A stretch of 64,000 nucleotides of DNA from Aschersonia sp. MBC 622 (Eukaryota > Ascomycota > Sordariomycetes > Hypocreales > Clavicipitaceae). The DNA lies in assembly GCA_030782805.1 (NCBI GenBank), contig JARJPL010000557.1, positions 1 through 64,000 on the forward strand, read 5' to 3'. Below the pieces are notes generated by a model. That model saw only the letters and a list, made by a program, of their open reading frames with translations, did no database searches and was not told where the DNA came from. Below, in pieces: positions 1 through 11,546 of this stretch (position 1 is its first letter; each line of letters begins with the position of its first letter). The translations under genes were made by a program, and so were the position numbers.

Positions 1-1839
1 GGGGGGGGCAGGTCAAATCGGAGTCATTCACCCATCCCACAATTATATGTACGTCGAAAAGATATGGAGCTTGGGATTGGCAAAGATAGGTTTTAACGCT
101 GCTTTGTTGAGAAAGTACGAATCTGGGCCCAAAACTCTGCGCTGGATTGCTGTCTGATGTGGAGAGCACTACAGCTATTACGGAGTACAAAGCCGTGGGC
201 GCCACAGAATGTCTCGCCGTGGTATTTTATGATAGATGATCTCTCCGCGCCCCGTGTCTGCACGCCCCCGGGGTCGCGGCCCACCAGCCGGGGGGGATGC
301 GATTCGCGCTCCGAGGTCCAAGGATGACAGTTGAATTCAGAACGGGCGCGCTGGTAACATGCCAGAAATGGCGTGGTTAAGCGAATCGAAAAGTCAAGAT
401 GAGATTTGACTACGCAAGCCAGCAAGCAGGGTCTTGCACCCGCTCTCGTCGCATCTCAGAGAGCACCGCGGTGGCGAATGTCCCCTCGGCCGACTCCTCA
501 CATCTCATGTGTGACGAGACAACGCTTTCTCTATGATTGTTCGTCCCGAGGACCATAAACTAGAGGAGCCAAGATGGAAACAGCGGCAGGGCTACTGCTA
601 TGTGATTTCTCGGCATCACAACGCAGCGAGAGTGGAAGCAGTCCGGCGCTGTGCAGCTTGCAAGGCACCCTTGACCCCAAACAAACATTGCAACTTGGCA
701 AGTACGGATAATCTGTACAGATTACGGGAGTTACAGCTTGGAGCGTTACGCACAGGTAGCGTGGCGATGTGACACATCATCGTTGTGCAGCGCGTTTGGC
801 CAGCCCTTTATCGCCATCCACTTTTGCTCAGGTTGTACGGCCAGCCACTGAGACGCCGGACGACTTTTATTTCGCGGCAGTCACCGTGATCGGTGGCATT
901 TTTGCACCTAGGTCTACCAGTACGTACGGAGTACAGAGTATATATATCTTATCCATGATGTACGTATTATGCTGATAAGTATGCAGGTGTGTACAACGAG
1001 CCACTCTCCCATAAACAAGCAGGCAGCACATTCATAAGCAAGCCGCCATGTCTATGCACATTCTGTACAATTGCTGGGGGGGGGAAAAAATTGTCCTTTT
1101 CGCTCCGTGTCTAGTCCTTTGTCTTGTCACTTTCCAAGAACAAACGAGTCGCGATCAAGTTTCAACGGTGTTGCAGCCGGATGCCGGCTCTCGCTCAAAC
1201 CCCATTTGGTACTACCGGTGTCGTACCACGTACGTACCTACCTGTGTAACTACAGCGCTCGAGCTCGTCCAGTGTTGGACGGCGCACTGTGCACAGTGCA
1301 CACCCAGTCCCCCACCAACGCACCTAGACACACACCTCGCACCCACTGTGATACCCAAAGTGCTTGCGCCACCCGCGCCACGCCCCTCTCCTGCAGCGCT
1401 CCTCCTCTCCTCCTCCTCCTCCTCCTTGAGATCGAATTCTCACAAGCGGATACTAGCTTCCTTGCCTGGGTGTCAAAGTACAGTAAATGGGCAAATGGGC
1501 TTTTTGATAATAAGGTCGGATTCGGGTCCTTTGATTTGACCAATCCTTACAGCTGATGCCAAACGAGCACCAGCACAAGCTCTCTTGCCCACCTAACACC
1601 CAGCCGAGCCATCGCCGGAGCTCTCGTTGACAAGGCCCCGAAGGAGTTGCTTCTAATTGCCCTAATAAGGAGAGATCCTCCCCGCGAAGATTTTCCCCCG
1701 TCAAACTTCCGCCCAGGACATGAACGCCGCCGGTTGGTTTCTCGATATCAAGAGAGCATACGGATACTTCATACGGATACTGTGCCACGCACACACCAGT
1801 GGCCAGCTCCTTGATAAATCCTGACCTACCAGCCAAGGG

Positions 1840-1931
1840 GTGGACAAAAAACATGGCGGATAGGTATACACTGATTTTCGCCCATGATTAGCAGTGGTTG
1901 TAGGTAGACTATCGCCATGTTTTTTGTCCAC
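1840..1931. repeat. Inverted repeat 1, 19-bp perfect arms
   Basis: Left arm 1840-1858 reads gtggacaaaaaacatggcg, and 1913-1931 is its exact reverse complement. ATAG just inside the arms is also matched, after one bulged base on the left. The spacer is 54 bases. It lies immediately before a second, larger inverted repeat. A short direct repeat (acctaccagcc-like) lies outside the pair on both sides, near 1825-1835 and 2029-2038. No coding frame runs through it. Confidence 0.85.
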
Positions 1932-1950
1932 CGAGTGCCTACTTGCCTAC

Positions 1951-2029
1951 CACGTGGGTGACAAAACTGTTCGCCGCTTTTTGGTGGTGAGCTGGTGAGA
2001 AAGCGGCGATCAGTTTTGTCACCCAGGTG
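1951..2029. repeat. Inverted repeat 2, 30-bp arms
   Basis: Arm 1951-1980 matches the reverse complement of 2000-2029 at 28 of 30 positions, including a perfect 15-bp core (tgggtgacaaaactg at 1955-1969 against 2011-2025). The loop is 19 bases. Such a short loop and long stem would fold as a stable hairpin in RNA or extrude as a cruciform in DNA. It could be a MITE-like remnant or a structured transcript. The sequence alone does not decide. Confidence 0.85.
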
Positions 2030-2781
2030 CCTACCAGCCCGTTCTGAGACATGGCGCACACTAACACCCAAGATCGCCATATTTGTTGGCAATCAAAGAC
2101 ATCGACGCCCTCCTGCTGTCCCTGTCGTGTGCTTTTTCTTTCCCTTTTTTTTTTTTTTTTTTTGTGATAAACTTGCAACGAGAGAGCGGCACGCAAACGG
2201 TGGGCTGGCTGGCAGACTAATACCCATTTGGGCATCCACGACCGTTGCAGCCCGATGTTCTTGCCATGTTAAACGCTTTTTTTTGTTCCCCCCCCGTCTT
2301 TGCCCGATATCCCGTGGCGTCGAATGGTCTGGTTTTGCATAATATGGCTTTCTTTCACGTGGCCAAAATTCATGTATTACTAAATTGTCTTGGGTAACAG
2401 ATGCAACCCCTTTGCCATATCCCAAACGGGATTGCATCCCGCCAGTCTTGAACAGAGCTCCAATTGTAGAAATCGACAATTGTAGAAATCAACGAGAAGC
2501 AAGAGCTTTCGTTCTGTGTTCTCTCATCGTATCCGCACCGAATCTTGCTATTCAGAGTCGAGAAGAAAAGAGCAGAAAAGGCCGTCGTGATGTATATATA
2601 TATTGTTTTCTCTCCTCTTGTCATCAGCCTTGCTCGTCACTACTCCATACATGCTAGATTGTCCTGCCCACCGCCCTTTTTTCTCATGCAAGAAGAAAAA
2701 AAAACAAAAAAAAAAGGTCGTAAATATCACCCACATCTCCCTCTATACACAACGTCTTGTTCCCTGTCTATCCAACCTTCG

Positions 2782-5430
2782 TCAGAATTTGTTGACGCGT
2801 CTCCTCTCTTCCTTGAGCTTTATCAGTTGATCCAGCGCTTCCTGGAGGGGAACCAGCTCGCCCTTGCTCTGCGTGGCCTGGTCGTCGCGGTTGCGAATGT
2901 TGACGGTGCGCGACTTTTCCTCTTCGGCGCCGACGACTATGGAAAAAAATTCAATCATTAGTATATTTTGGTAAAAAGAAACCCCCTTGAAACCAAACGG
3001 TGACACGGAGAAGAGAAGAGAAAGGAGAATGTCTTACCAAAGATAAAGTTGTACTGCTCAAGCTGGCCGGTACGAATCTTTTTCTGAAACGTGTTGCCGC
3101 TGAGGTCAACGTCCACGTAGAGGCCCTGCTTCTTGAAGACGGACTGCACCTCGACGGCGTAGTCGTTGACGGCGGGCATAATGGGCACGACGAGTACTTG
3201 GCGCGGGGACAGCCAAAACGGCCACTTGCCGGCAAAGTGCTCAGTGAGAATGGCAAACATGCGCTCGACGGAGCCGAGGACGGCGCGGTGCACCATGACG
3301 GGGCGGGCGTAGCCGGCGGGCAGGTCGGGCTCGGCGTCGCCGCCGCCGGGCGCGTCCTCGTCCTTGCCGGCGACATAACGCAGCTTGAATCGCTTGGGCA
3401 GGTTGAAGTCGAGCTGGATAGTGCCGCACTGGAACTCGCGGCGCAGGGCATCGTACACAGTAATGTCAATCTTGGGCCCGTAGAAGGCGCCGTCGCCGGG
3501 GTTGAGCTCCCACTTGGAGCCGATCTTGGTGGTAAAGGCGTTGAGGGCCTCGGTGAGCTTGGCCTCGGCCATGTCCCAGACGGCGACGTCGCCAATGTAC
3601 TTTTCGGGCCGCGTGGAGAGCTTCAGCTTGTACTCGAAGCCAAACAGGCTGTAGATGGAGTCGAGAAAGTCAAAGCAACCGACAATCTCGTCGCGGATCT
3701 GGGCGACGGTGCAGAAGATGTGCGCGTCGTCCTGCTGGAAGCGGCGCACGCGCGTGAGGCCCGACAGGGCGCCCGAGAACTCGTTGCGGTGCAGCACGCC
3801 AAAGTCGGCCATGCGCCACGGTAGGTCCTTGTAGTTGACGTCGGCGTGGCTGAAAATCTTGCAGTGACCCGGACAGTTCATCGGCTTCATACCGTACTGC
3901 TCCTTTTCCACCTCAAACGTGAACATGTTCTCCGCGTAATGGCCCCAATGGCCCGACGTCTTCCACAGCTCCGACTTGTACACATTGGGCGTCATGACCT
4001 CCTGAAACTCGCGCTTGCGGTACTCGGCCTTGATCACGTCCATGAGCGTGTTGTAGATGCGCGCGCCGTGCGGCAGGAAAAAGGTCGAGCCGGGTGAGAC
4101 CTCGTCGAAGAAGAAAAGCTTCTGGTCCGTGCCAATCTTGCGGTGATTGCGCTTGGCCGCCTCGGCCAGGAACGTCTTGTGCTCCTCGAGCGCCTTCTTG
4201 TCGGGGAACGAGACGCCGGCGATGCGCTGCACCGACTCGTTCTTGGAGTCGCCCAGCCAGTACGCGGCGGAGCTCTGCACATGGTCAGTATAGATCGCTC
4301 GAGGAAAGTGACGCATATTGGACATACTCGAAGAACGGCAAAGGCCTTGATGTTGCCAGTGTTGGGCACGTGAGGACCGCGGCACAGATCAATCAGGGGA
4401 CCGCAGCGGTAGACGGTGGACTTTGTGCCGTCGGGCACGCGCTGCTGGATAAAGTATTCCTTGTACTTGCTGTACTTGAACATTTCGAGTAGTTCGTCCT
4501 TGGTCATTTCTAGGCGCTCAAACGGCTGCTTCTCCTTGATGATGGACGACGAGAGGGTCTCGAGCGCCTTCTTGTCGTCGTCGCCAACAACCTGGCTGCA
4601 TTATTGTCAGCATTCACCACGTCGAGTCATCGAGTCACACGACTAAGAAAGTCCCCACGCACCCTTCCATGTTGGCCATGTCGTAGTAGAAGCCGGGAGG
4701 GTTCTCGGTGGGAGGCCCGTTGCAGAGGTAGCAGCCGAAGCGGCGCTCGCAGGCTTCGCCAAGGATATGGGCAGACGAGTGCCAAAAGACCTTTTTGCCT
4801 AGGACGCGTGTAAGCATGGGCTGGTATCCATCTCTTCGGGGAATAGGCGTCGCGTACCCTCGGTGTGATCGAAATCAAGCAGCTCCAGCTTGCAGCTCTT
4901 TTCCAGCGGGCGGGTGAGATCCCATAACTCGCCGTCGACCTGGGCAATAACGGTGCGCTCGACCAGGCTCTTGGAGATGCCCTTGGCGATGGCCAGCGGG
5001 GTCGTCTCCCACGAAGTGCCCTTGGTCTCGTTGCCATTGGGCATGGTGACGGTAATTTCTTCACGCGGCTTGGCTGTGATATCCATGTCAGTTGCATCCC
5101 TCCCCTCTGTACGTCACGAATCGGCCGCGTACCAGCAATCTCGGCATCCTGTCGGGCCTTGATCTTGTCGAAAAGATCGAGACGGAATTGGATAAACTCG
5201 GCAGGCTCGGGGCGCTGTCACACAATGTCAATTTTCTTTACTTGTTTGATCTTTTTTTTTTCCCTTTCTTTGAGAGGCGCTTCTTCGTTTCGGCACTGGG
5301 GGTCACGTACCTCGAGGCCGGCATTCTTGTTGGGCTTGGGCGCTTTTTCCTTCTTCTCCTTGGGCCGGGCGGCGAGCTCCTTGGGAGCGCCCTCGGCCAC
5401 CTTGGCGGCATCAACCTTCTCGGACGACAT
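2782..5430 (-). CDS. THS1: Threonyl-tRNA synthetase, cytosolic type
   Basis: Class II aminoacyl-tRNA synthetase that charges tRNA-Thr. Seven exons in transcription order: 5430-5311, 5214-5133, 5073-4858, 4798-4663, 4595-4328, 4274-3038, 2936-2782. They sum to 2214 nt, 737 residues, close to my recollection of about 734 for yeast Ths1. A Lys/Ala-rich N-terminal extension (about 1-65) is followed by a TGS domain (about 70-140), the editing domain with HSSAH and CGPLIDLCRGPHV, the catalytic core (about 325-600, motif 2 around HRNEFSGALSGLTRVRRF) and a C-terminal anticodon-binding domain. The start is the ATG at 5430; the frame also runs upstream through a TTG codon, which I did not use. Every splice uses GT-AG and restores conserved family sequence. 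Filamentous fungi often make cytosolic and mitochondrial forms from one gene. I see no clear mitochondrial leader here. Confidence 0.95.
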
Positions 5431-6356
5431 GGCGGGCAAACGAGGACGGTGCGAGCGAGAGTCGGGGAGAAAAGCGGTGGGTGTGCTGTGGCAGGACAGA
5501 ACGGTTGACTCTTGGAGGGGCAGACAACCCTTTTTAGGAGGGGGAGCTGCGAGGGGTGGGGTAGTCGTGGTTCAAGGAGTCACACGGTAGATCCTCGGGG
5601 GCGGCGATGTTGATGCAGAGCATTGTGTATTACTATTGACGCGGTATGTTTTGCATACCTGAAGTCGGCAGTATTGCTGTCATATTGAGGAAGAGTTGCA
5701 TTGATTTGTTGCAATGATTAGTGGTTGAGTCAGTATGCCGAATTCGGTGCATGCTGCATGTACCTAGAGATGACTCTGATCTGTGATAGTCACGTATGAT
5801 TCAGCACAACATCGTAAAATAAATTGTTTTCCAATCAAGATATGACCAGGAACATCAGAACGGATCTAGAGACCTAGGTAGTTAAGGACTCGCGTTATTT
5901 TAAAGTCGCTCGCCACGGAAAACGCTGACTATCATGTAAGCAGTGTCTGGTGTGACTATGTCGCATTCTGTTCCTTTTAATGAGTCGGTTCTTTGATGAG
6001 TTACCATCTTAACGAGTAATTCTACTTCTGATGAAACATGCATTCCGCCCTCGGATCTCTCTTGCATGTGTCGGGGTCAAGGCAGAAGACACCGTCCACA
6101 ATGTGGTCATGAAAGCGCTGGTTAGTTTGGCTGCGATCCAAGAAACTATGACAGAAACAGCAGACACTTGCGCACATCATGTCAGTTAGCAGATTGATCC
6201 TTAATGAGTGTGCCTAGTCCTTCGCCATCACAACAGATGCACTTTGAGTCCCAGATGCCGCTCTGTAAAAAATTATGTTCATTCATACAATGATGCTATG
6301 CATCGGGTATCACACAAACGCCATAACCCTAACAAACCTACCCCTACTACAAATCC
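5431..6356. other. Intergenic, 926 bp
   Basis: Upstream flank of the threonyl-tRNA synthetase gene and 3' flank of the SWC6-like gene. It is AT-rich between about 5640 and 6060 and contains a CCTAGGTA-type motif near 5873. No convincing coding or RNA gene was seen. Confidence 0.6.
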
Positions 6357-7304
6357 TTATATTCCATACCGCGTCACGCACTCCTCGCGATGCGTCTCCA
6401 AGCACTCGAGTGCGCACACCCTCGTCCCACACTTCAAGCACCTGACCCGTCCCCAGTATCCGCAGACCTCGCAAAACACCCTCACCGGATACGTCGCGGT
6501 CCAGTTCCCGCGCGCCTCGCCATAGCTGAGCGGGGGCGCCGCCAGCAGCCGTCTCATCTCGGCCTCGGTCGGCAGTGGCGGCACGCGGCTCATCAGCAGC
6601 GGGTCGACGTCGCCCGGGTGCGCGAGCGGCGGAGGCCGGTGCGGCGCGGCCAGCATCGTGGAGGGCTCGTTGTTGCTGCTGCTACTCCCCTCTCCTGCAG
6701 CATCAGGCATCGGTGAGTCGCCGCCTATCACCGGCGTGGCGGACGACGCGTCCTTGCTGCGCGAAGCAGCGGCGGCGGCGGCAGCGGCGCTGGACCGCTT
6801 GCTGACCGCCGCGGCGTTGGATTCCGTCAGCGCCTGCAGCGCGAGAAAGTCGTCGAGGTGGTTGGCAAACGTCTTTTGCGACTGCATAATTTTGCGCACA
6901 TTGGCCGTGTGCTTTCGCTGAGCTGTTTTGACGCAATCATAGCCGTTAGCAAAGATAGGAAAAGGAAAAAGAACAAAGCTCTTGCTGAGGCTTGTGACGA
7001 GTTTCGGGGCGTCGGTGTACATACTCCGTCCGCTTTTGCCAGGAAGCGGAATCGTGGTGTCGCGCCCGCCGTCACGGTCCAGCGCCTCGAGCTCCTTGCG
7101 CATCTTGTTCTCCTGCCGTGCCGTGAGGTCGCTGAGGGTGAGCCCCCCGCCGGGGGCATTTCGTGCGCGTTTGCGGTTCGCCGTGGTGGTGGTGGTGGTG
7201 CCCGAGGTGGTGGCAGCGGCGAGGCGGGTGTCGGGGACGTACGCCCAGCCGGGGGCAGACGTCGTCTTGGCCCCGGCGAGCTCGATGACGCCGAAATCAT
7301 TCAT
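6357..7304 (-). CDS. VPS71: HIT zinc-finger protein, SWR1 complex subunit Vps71/Swc6-like
   Basis: Predicted subunit of the SWR1 remodeller, which deposits H2A.Z in nucleosomes. Two exons, 7304-7025 and 6922-6357, give 281 residues. The 102-bp intron keeps the frame open if retained, but its GTATGT donor, GCTAAC branch site and CAG acceptor are canonical. Splicing joins SGR to TQRKHTANVRKI, the conserved segment of this family. The C-terminal 35 residues form a HIT-type zinc finger with paired cysteines (CEVC, CLKC, then VCALEC and a final H/C pair). The middle carries alanine- and serine-rich low-complexity sequence. It is divergent from the gene at 7674, with 369 bp between start codons. 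The assignment to Vps71 rather than another HIT protein rests on the C-terminal finger and the TxNVRKI segment. Confidence 0.85.
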   Translation of the reverse strand: MNDFGVIELAGAKTTSAPGWAYVPDTRLAAATTSGTTTTTTANRKRARNAPGGGLTLSDLTARQENKMRKELEALDRDGGRDTTIPLPGKSGRSMYTDAPKLVTSLSKSFVLFPFPIFANGYDCVKTAQRKHTANVRKIMQSQKTFANHLDDFLALQALTESNAAAVSKRSSAAAAAAAASRSKDASSATPVIGGDSPMPDAAGEGSSSSNNEPSTMLAAPHRPPPLAHPGDVDPLLMSRVPPLPTEAEMRRLLAAPPLSYGEARGNWTATYPVRVFCEVCGYWGRVRCLKCGTRVCALECLETHREECVTRYGI

Positions 7305-7673
7305 TTCTCCGTTTTCGTGTGTCTCAAATTTGCATGATGTTTCTAATGTTGCAAGTCGAGGGAGAGCTCATCATGTTCGCGTGGCCACCTAGTTAGGTGG
7401 TAGCGGCAGAAAAGAACGCCTCCAGTACCTAACTAAATAATTAGGTACCCAAGCGTGCCAAGTTGCTAAGGTGGTAGTAAGCAACCACAGTGGGGAGCTC
7501 GACTTGCCCAAGCCGAGACCATCCCAATCAAGTTCCGTTGCCACCTCCTCCAAACCCGCCGAAACATCCCTTCCAAGCTTCCCCGAATCCTTCTTCCCAA
7601 CAGCAAACTACCCGCCAATACACGTCGCTATCGTGTCCAACAACTTTTTCCTCCCAATCGCACGTTCGACATC
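7305..7673. other. Divergent promoter region, 369 bp
   Basis: Lies between the start codons of the Vps71-like gene (-) and the small mitochondrial-type gene (+). It holds repeated CCTAGTTAGGTGG and TAGGTACC-like motifs (about 7386-7450). A pyrimidine-rich leader precedes the right-hand start codon. Confidence 0.55.
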
Positions 7674-8102
7674 ATGTATAGCGCCGCATCGAGAGTCCTG
7701 ATGGGCCGCGCCGCCCGCGGCTTCCACACCACATCGCGCCGCATGACCGACGCTCCTCTGGTGGCCAAGAAGCCCATGGGCGCATTCCGGGGAGGGTACG
7801 TCTTGTTCCCCCGTCACGTACACGTCGTGCTGAATTAATGCTCAATTATCATCTACAGTATCTTTGGCTTCCTCCTCGGATCCACTCTTGCCGGCACCAG
7901 CGTCTATTCGTATCTCGTGCAAGAGTACAAGACCTCCAACGACTTGCTTACCGAGGATATTTACGTACGTCAGCTGTCACTCCAATGAATCGATTTCTTG
8001 AAACAATTGCTAACAGTTTTGTAGACACTGCAAGCTTCCGTCACCCGATTGACCAATTACGTCAAGAAAATTGAGCAAATAGCCCAGGAAAAGAAGAAAT
8101 AA
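7674..8102 (+). CDS. Small mitochondrial-type single-pass membrane protein, function unknown
   Basis: Three exons, 7674-7795, 7859-7964 and 8025-8102, give 101 residues. Introns have GTACGT donors, and the second has a CTAAC branch site. The first 23 residues are basic and free of acidic residues, ending in GFHTTSRRM, which looks like a mitochondrial presequence with a typical F-x-T/S-S cleavage context. A glycine-rich hydrophobic segment (GGIFGFLLGSTLAGTSVYSYL, about residues 40-60) should span a membrane. The last 40 residues are charged and likely helical or coiled-coil, ending in polylysine. I do not recognise the family. The organisation resembles small inner-membrane accessory or assembly proteins, but that is only an analogy. 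Confidence 0.85.
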
Positions 8103-8424
8103 AGCACGCGCGATCGGGATAACACGGAAACGCAATGGGATGAGGCCATGCTACGGCAACAGTATCTAACTGAAAGAATTTGTCTTGATGAGATTGCGCC
8201 CCTGTACAACAATACCGACGAGAATCAATAAAGCGGAAACACCATGACAAAAATGACCAGCACAGTTTTGAGAAAGTGCAGTAATTCAATTACATGATCT
8301 ATTTTGATCCGAAATGTGTTGGACTCGCAGAAAACTATAAATCATTGGTGCAGCTGTGGCAACCGTATAAAACAAAAAAAAACTCGTAGACATTCCCTTT
8401 TTATGATGCACTAATACATGACGT
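8103..8424. other. Convergent 3' flanks, 322 bp
   Basis: Shared downstream region of the small mitochondrial-type gene (+) and the disulfide isomerase gene (-). AT-rich with no coding signal. Confidence 0.6.
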
Positions 8425-10017
8425 TTACAACTCGTCGTGATCCTCCTCAACCTCCTCATCCTCCTCGACAGCCTTCTTCTCCTTGGAAGCGGCGGGAGCA
8501 GCCTCCTCGGTAGCGTCTTCCTTGAGGCTGACTGAGGCCTTGTGCTTGCCGTTCTTCTCAATGAACTCGACGAGGTCCTCGGGAGTGCGAGCGCCTTCGT
8601 AGGTAACGGGGTTCTTCTTGTCACCGGCGGGGTAGAGCTTGATAGTGGGGAAGCCCTGGATGTCATCCGGGACGTCATTGAGAGTAGCGTCGACCTTGGC
8701 AATGGTGACCTTGTCCTTGAAATCAGACTCCTGGAAGGCGGCGCCAAGCTGGTCGTACTTGGGAGCGAGGGCCTTGCAGTGACCGCACCAGGGGGCGTAG
8801 AACTCGATGAGGACATCCTTGTTGTTATCAAGTACGATATCGTCGTAGTTCTTGGCGACGACGACGGTGACGGGGCCGTCCTGGGACTCGGGGATGGGCT
8901 CCGACTTGATACTGGGCTCAATCTTGCCGGCAACGTAGTCGTCGACAAACTTGCCAATCGACTTTTCGGTAATCTTCTTTTCCTGATCAAAGGGGTACTT
9001 CTTGTTACCCTCAATGTCCTGGATGGCAAAGGCGGGGAACTTGTCAGACGCAAGGTTCAGGTTTCCGGCGTGGGCGCCGAAGGCCTTGGCATCAATGGTG
9101 CCAAAGTTGACCTTGCCCTTATGCTTCTCAGCGACAGGCTTGAGGGCCTTGGCGAGCTCGGTGCGCTCCTCCTCGGTCTCGGCGAAGATGTAGCACAGGG
9201 GGAGGCCGGCCGACATGTAGCCGGCGTAGGTCTCGGGGCCGATCTCGCCGATGAGGGGAGTGGCAGCGGTCTTGGTAAACTCCTCAATGGCATCGGCGTC
9301 GAACTTCTTGCCCTTGAAGATGGTCTTGCCCTCATCAAAGGATTTGTAGAGGACAACGGCGGGGGCGGTGACATCTTCAGCCTCGGCCAAATTGGCGTCG
9401 GCGACGGAGCCAAAGAGGTAGTCGTTACGGTACTTCTCAGCGACGGTCTGGAAGACGTCGGCAGAGGTCTTATCGTCCTCGGCAATGTATGCCACGACGA
9501 CAACCTTGTCGGCCGTCTTGAAGTCCTCGAGGGTATCTTTTTCGAGGGTGGAAACGGCGGGGAGGGACTGCTTGACCATGTAGGATGTGATGGCAGCGGC
9601 CTTGCGCTGGCCACTGTAGGGGACGACGCTGTCGACTCCGCGGAAGATCTTGAGGGTGGGGTAGCCCTCGACATTGTAAGACCGGCAGAGGGCCTCCTCC
9701 GCGGTGCAGTCAATCTTGGCGAGCTTGATGTTCTTCTCCTTTAGAGAAGTAGCAGCCTCCTCATACTCGGGGGCGAGGGCCTTGCAGTGGCCACACCAGG
9801 GAGCAAAGACTGTGAGTGGCATTAGCTATGTGTTGACACGACAGGCAGGATTAAAGCGGAATAGATGGAGCTTACACTCGGCGAGGACCAAGTCGTTGGC
9901 CTTGACGAAGTCGTCAAAGGTCTTGCCGGTAAGCTGGGTCACATCAGACTCGTCGGCGGCGGTGACGAGGCTGGCAAAGGCAGCGAAGAGGCCGAGGCAA
10001 ATGCGCTTGTGCTGCAT
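8425..10017 (-). CDS. PDI1: Protein disulfide isomerase
   Basis: ER oxidoreductase that forms and shuffles disulfides in secretory proteins. Exons 10017-9876 and 9809-8425 give 508 residues. An N-terminal signal peptide (about 1-20, ending LVTA) is followed by a thioredoxin domain with PWCGHCKALAPEYEE, two central thioredoxin-fold domains without active cysteines, and a second active domain with PWCGHCKALAPKYDQ. An acidic tail ends in HDEL, the fungal ER-retention signal. The intron splits the phenylalanine codons just before the first active site and restores EFFAPWCGHC. Length, domain order and tail match canonical Pdi1. A CAGCGTG motif lies about 150 bp upstream. Confidence 0.97.
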
Positions 10018-11546
10018 CTTGCTGGGTATAGTGTGATGTGGAATGGGGGTATAATAAGAAATGTACAAATGGGCGACACTGAATTTATTCCAGATGTTGC
10101 GTGAAGGAGATAGGAAAAGGGACTGGATGAATCTTGGGGATGATTGATGGGTAAAGTAATGGCCAGCGTGTGGAGGTTGGTAGTGTGGGGAACTGGACGA
10201 GACGTTCAATTGAACAAGTGTCCCTTTCCAATGGCGACGGCGCGGGAGGGGGCTAAGCAAAGCAAGTGAGCAACGAGCTGAACTCACAGTGCAGCTTTGT
10301 GCAATGTACTGGTACCTGGACGTGCCATCCAGTCAGGGTAGCGGGGCCACCACCAACACACTCATGACACTGCGCTCACTGCATTTACTGCACTGTGGGT
10401 TGTGGCTGCAGCGAGCTGGACGCCCTGTGGCACTTGGGACGTGATCCTGAAGGGTTGACAGCCGGCTGGCCAGACCAGACGAGCCCAGCCAATCACAAAT
10501 GACCGAATCTTGCTCCGGCGGGGCCCGCTAGCAACTATCAAGTCCACTTGTCCCGGCCAGGCTGGTACAGGGGCAGCTTTCGCCACCAGCGACCACTGCC
10601 GCGCCCCGGAACGGACGGGCGGACAGGTACCTGACCAATCCTGTCGTGTCCGTGCCGTGCTGTACCAGCTCTCGCGGACCTCCACTGACAAATCCAATAT
10701 GATGAAGAGCGATTCGCCTTGACAGTTTGTCAGGGAACTCCAAAGATAATAGAAATGTAACAAGCGCGGGTGGCGTTTTCTACTGATAGATTCCTCACAT
10801 TTATCGCTTACCCCTTTTGCCACCCCAACGCGACTCGGTCTTAAACCACGACGTAGTAACGTAGGTACCTATTACAAAGCTTCCAGCACAAGGTCTCGGG
10901 CCTAGGCGGCGGCGCCCTTGACATCCCGCTCCCATAACCATCCGCGACAGCTGATTCACGCAGATCCGACCACTTCATCGCGCCAACAACGCCCAGTTGC
11001 GTGTGGATCCTAGACACGATTGGTTGCAGTCCCACCAAGGTTGAAGGAACCATCATGGGTGGCGTCTCGTTGTGGCCAGATATCTTGAACAAAAGCCGTA
11101 AATAGAAAGTACCGACTCGGGCAAAACATTCATCGCACGCCTGCGTCTGGCTTGGCAATGCTTCTTGACGCATGTTTATGGTGCATCTACATGGCTTACT
11201 ACGCCTGACTTGCGGCCCATTCTGCCATGTTGCAACCGTGTCTTGTTTGCTTGATTGAAAGCGACATTGGGGGCGGGACGGACAGCTTCAGCTCTCAGCC
11301 ACATCATGCGCCAACTTACGTCGCATTCAACCATTCCCAAGTGACACGTACTTCGTACACCACTGCGAATTCGAAGAGCATGATTGACAATGCAGATCTA
11401 TCGTTTCTAGTATCGTTTATAGGTTCTCTATTCTCTCCACATCGCTTCGCTCGATCTAGACATGTGTTCTTGCTGCACGCCACAAGCCCCATCCCTTTCA
11501 GGGTAGGCCTCCATCTTTCAGTATGCAGTAAACATCATACATCCCC
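10018..11546. other. Intergenic, 1.5 kb
   Basis: Promoter region of the disulfide isomerase gene on the left and 3' flank of the flavin oxidoreductase on the right. Frames at 10362-10823 and 10841-11173 lack family features and typical coding composition. A GTAGGTACCTA motif occurs near 10860. No RNA gene recognised. Confidence 0.55.
10164..10170 (+). promoter_or_regulatory. CAGCGTG, possible unfolded-protein-response element of PDI1
   Basis: The heptamer cagcgtg matches the core of the yeast UPRE bound by Hac1. It is about 150 bp upstream of the disulfide isomerase start codon, a gene normally induced by ER stress. A seven-base match can occur by chance, so function is inference. Confidence 0.3.

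Larger units (their letters stand above)
1..2781. other. Gene-free left end, 2.8 kb
   Basis: No open frame here looks like a protein. The longest frames are low-complexity, overlap on both strands and show no family motif. The stretch holds a TCC-rich microsatellite (about 1401-1426), a 19-base T run (2145-2163), two adjacent inverted repeats (1840-2029, listed separately) and purine- or pyrimidine-rich tracts. Its right end is the 3' flank of the threonyl-tRNA synthetase gene. Confidence 0.6.

Noticed and set aside
93..425. 110-residue frame at the left end
   Set aside because: No motif, no plausible splice context, and codon use unlike the neighbouring genes.
3000..3824. 274-residue plus-strand frame
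   Set aside because: Antisense of the threonyl-tRNA synthetase catalytic exon; no family features.
8542..9744. 400-residue plus-strand frame
   Set aside because: It is the exact antisense of the disulfide isomerase gene, and its Gly/Val/Leu-rich sequence follows from codon bias on the opposite strand.
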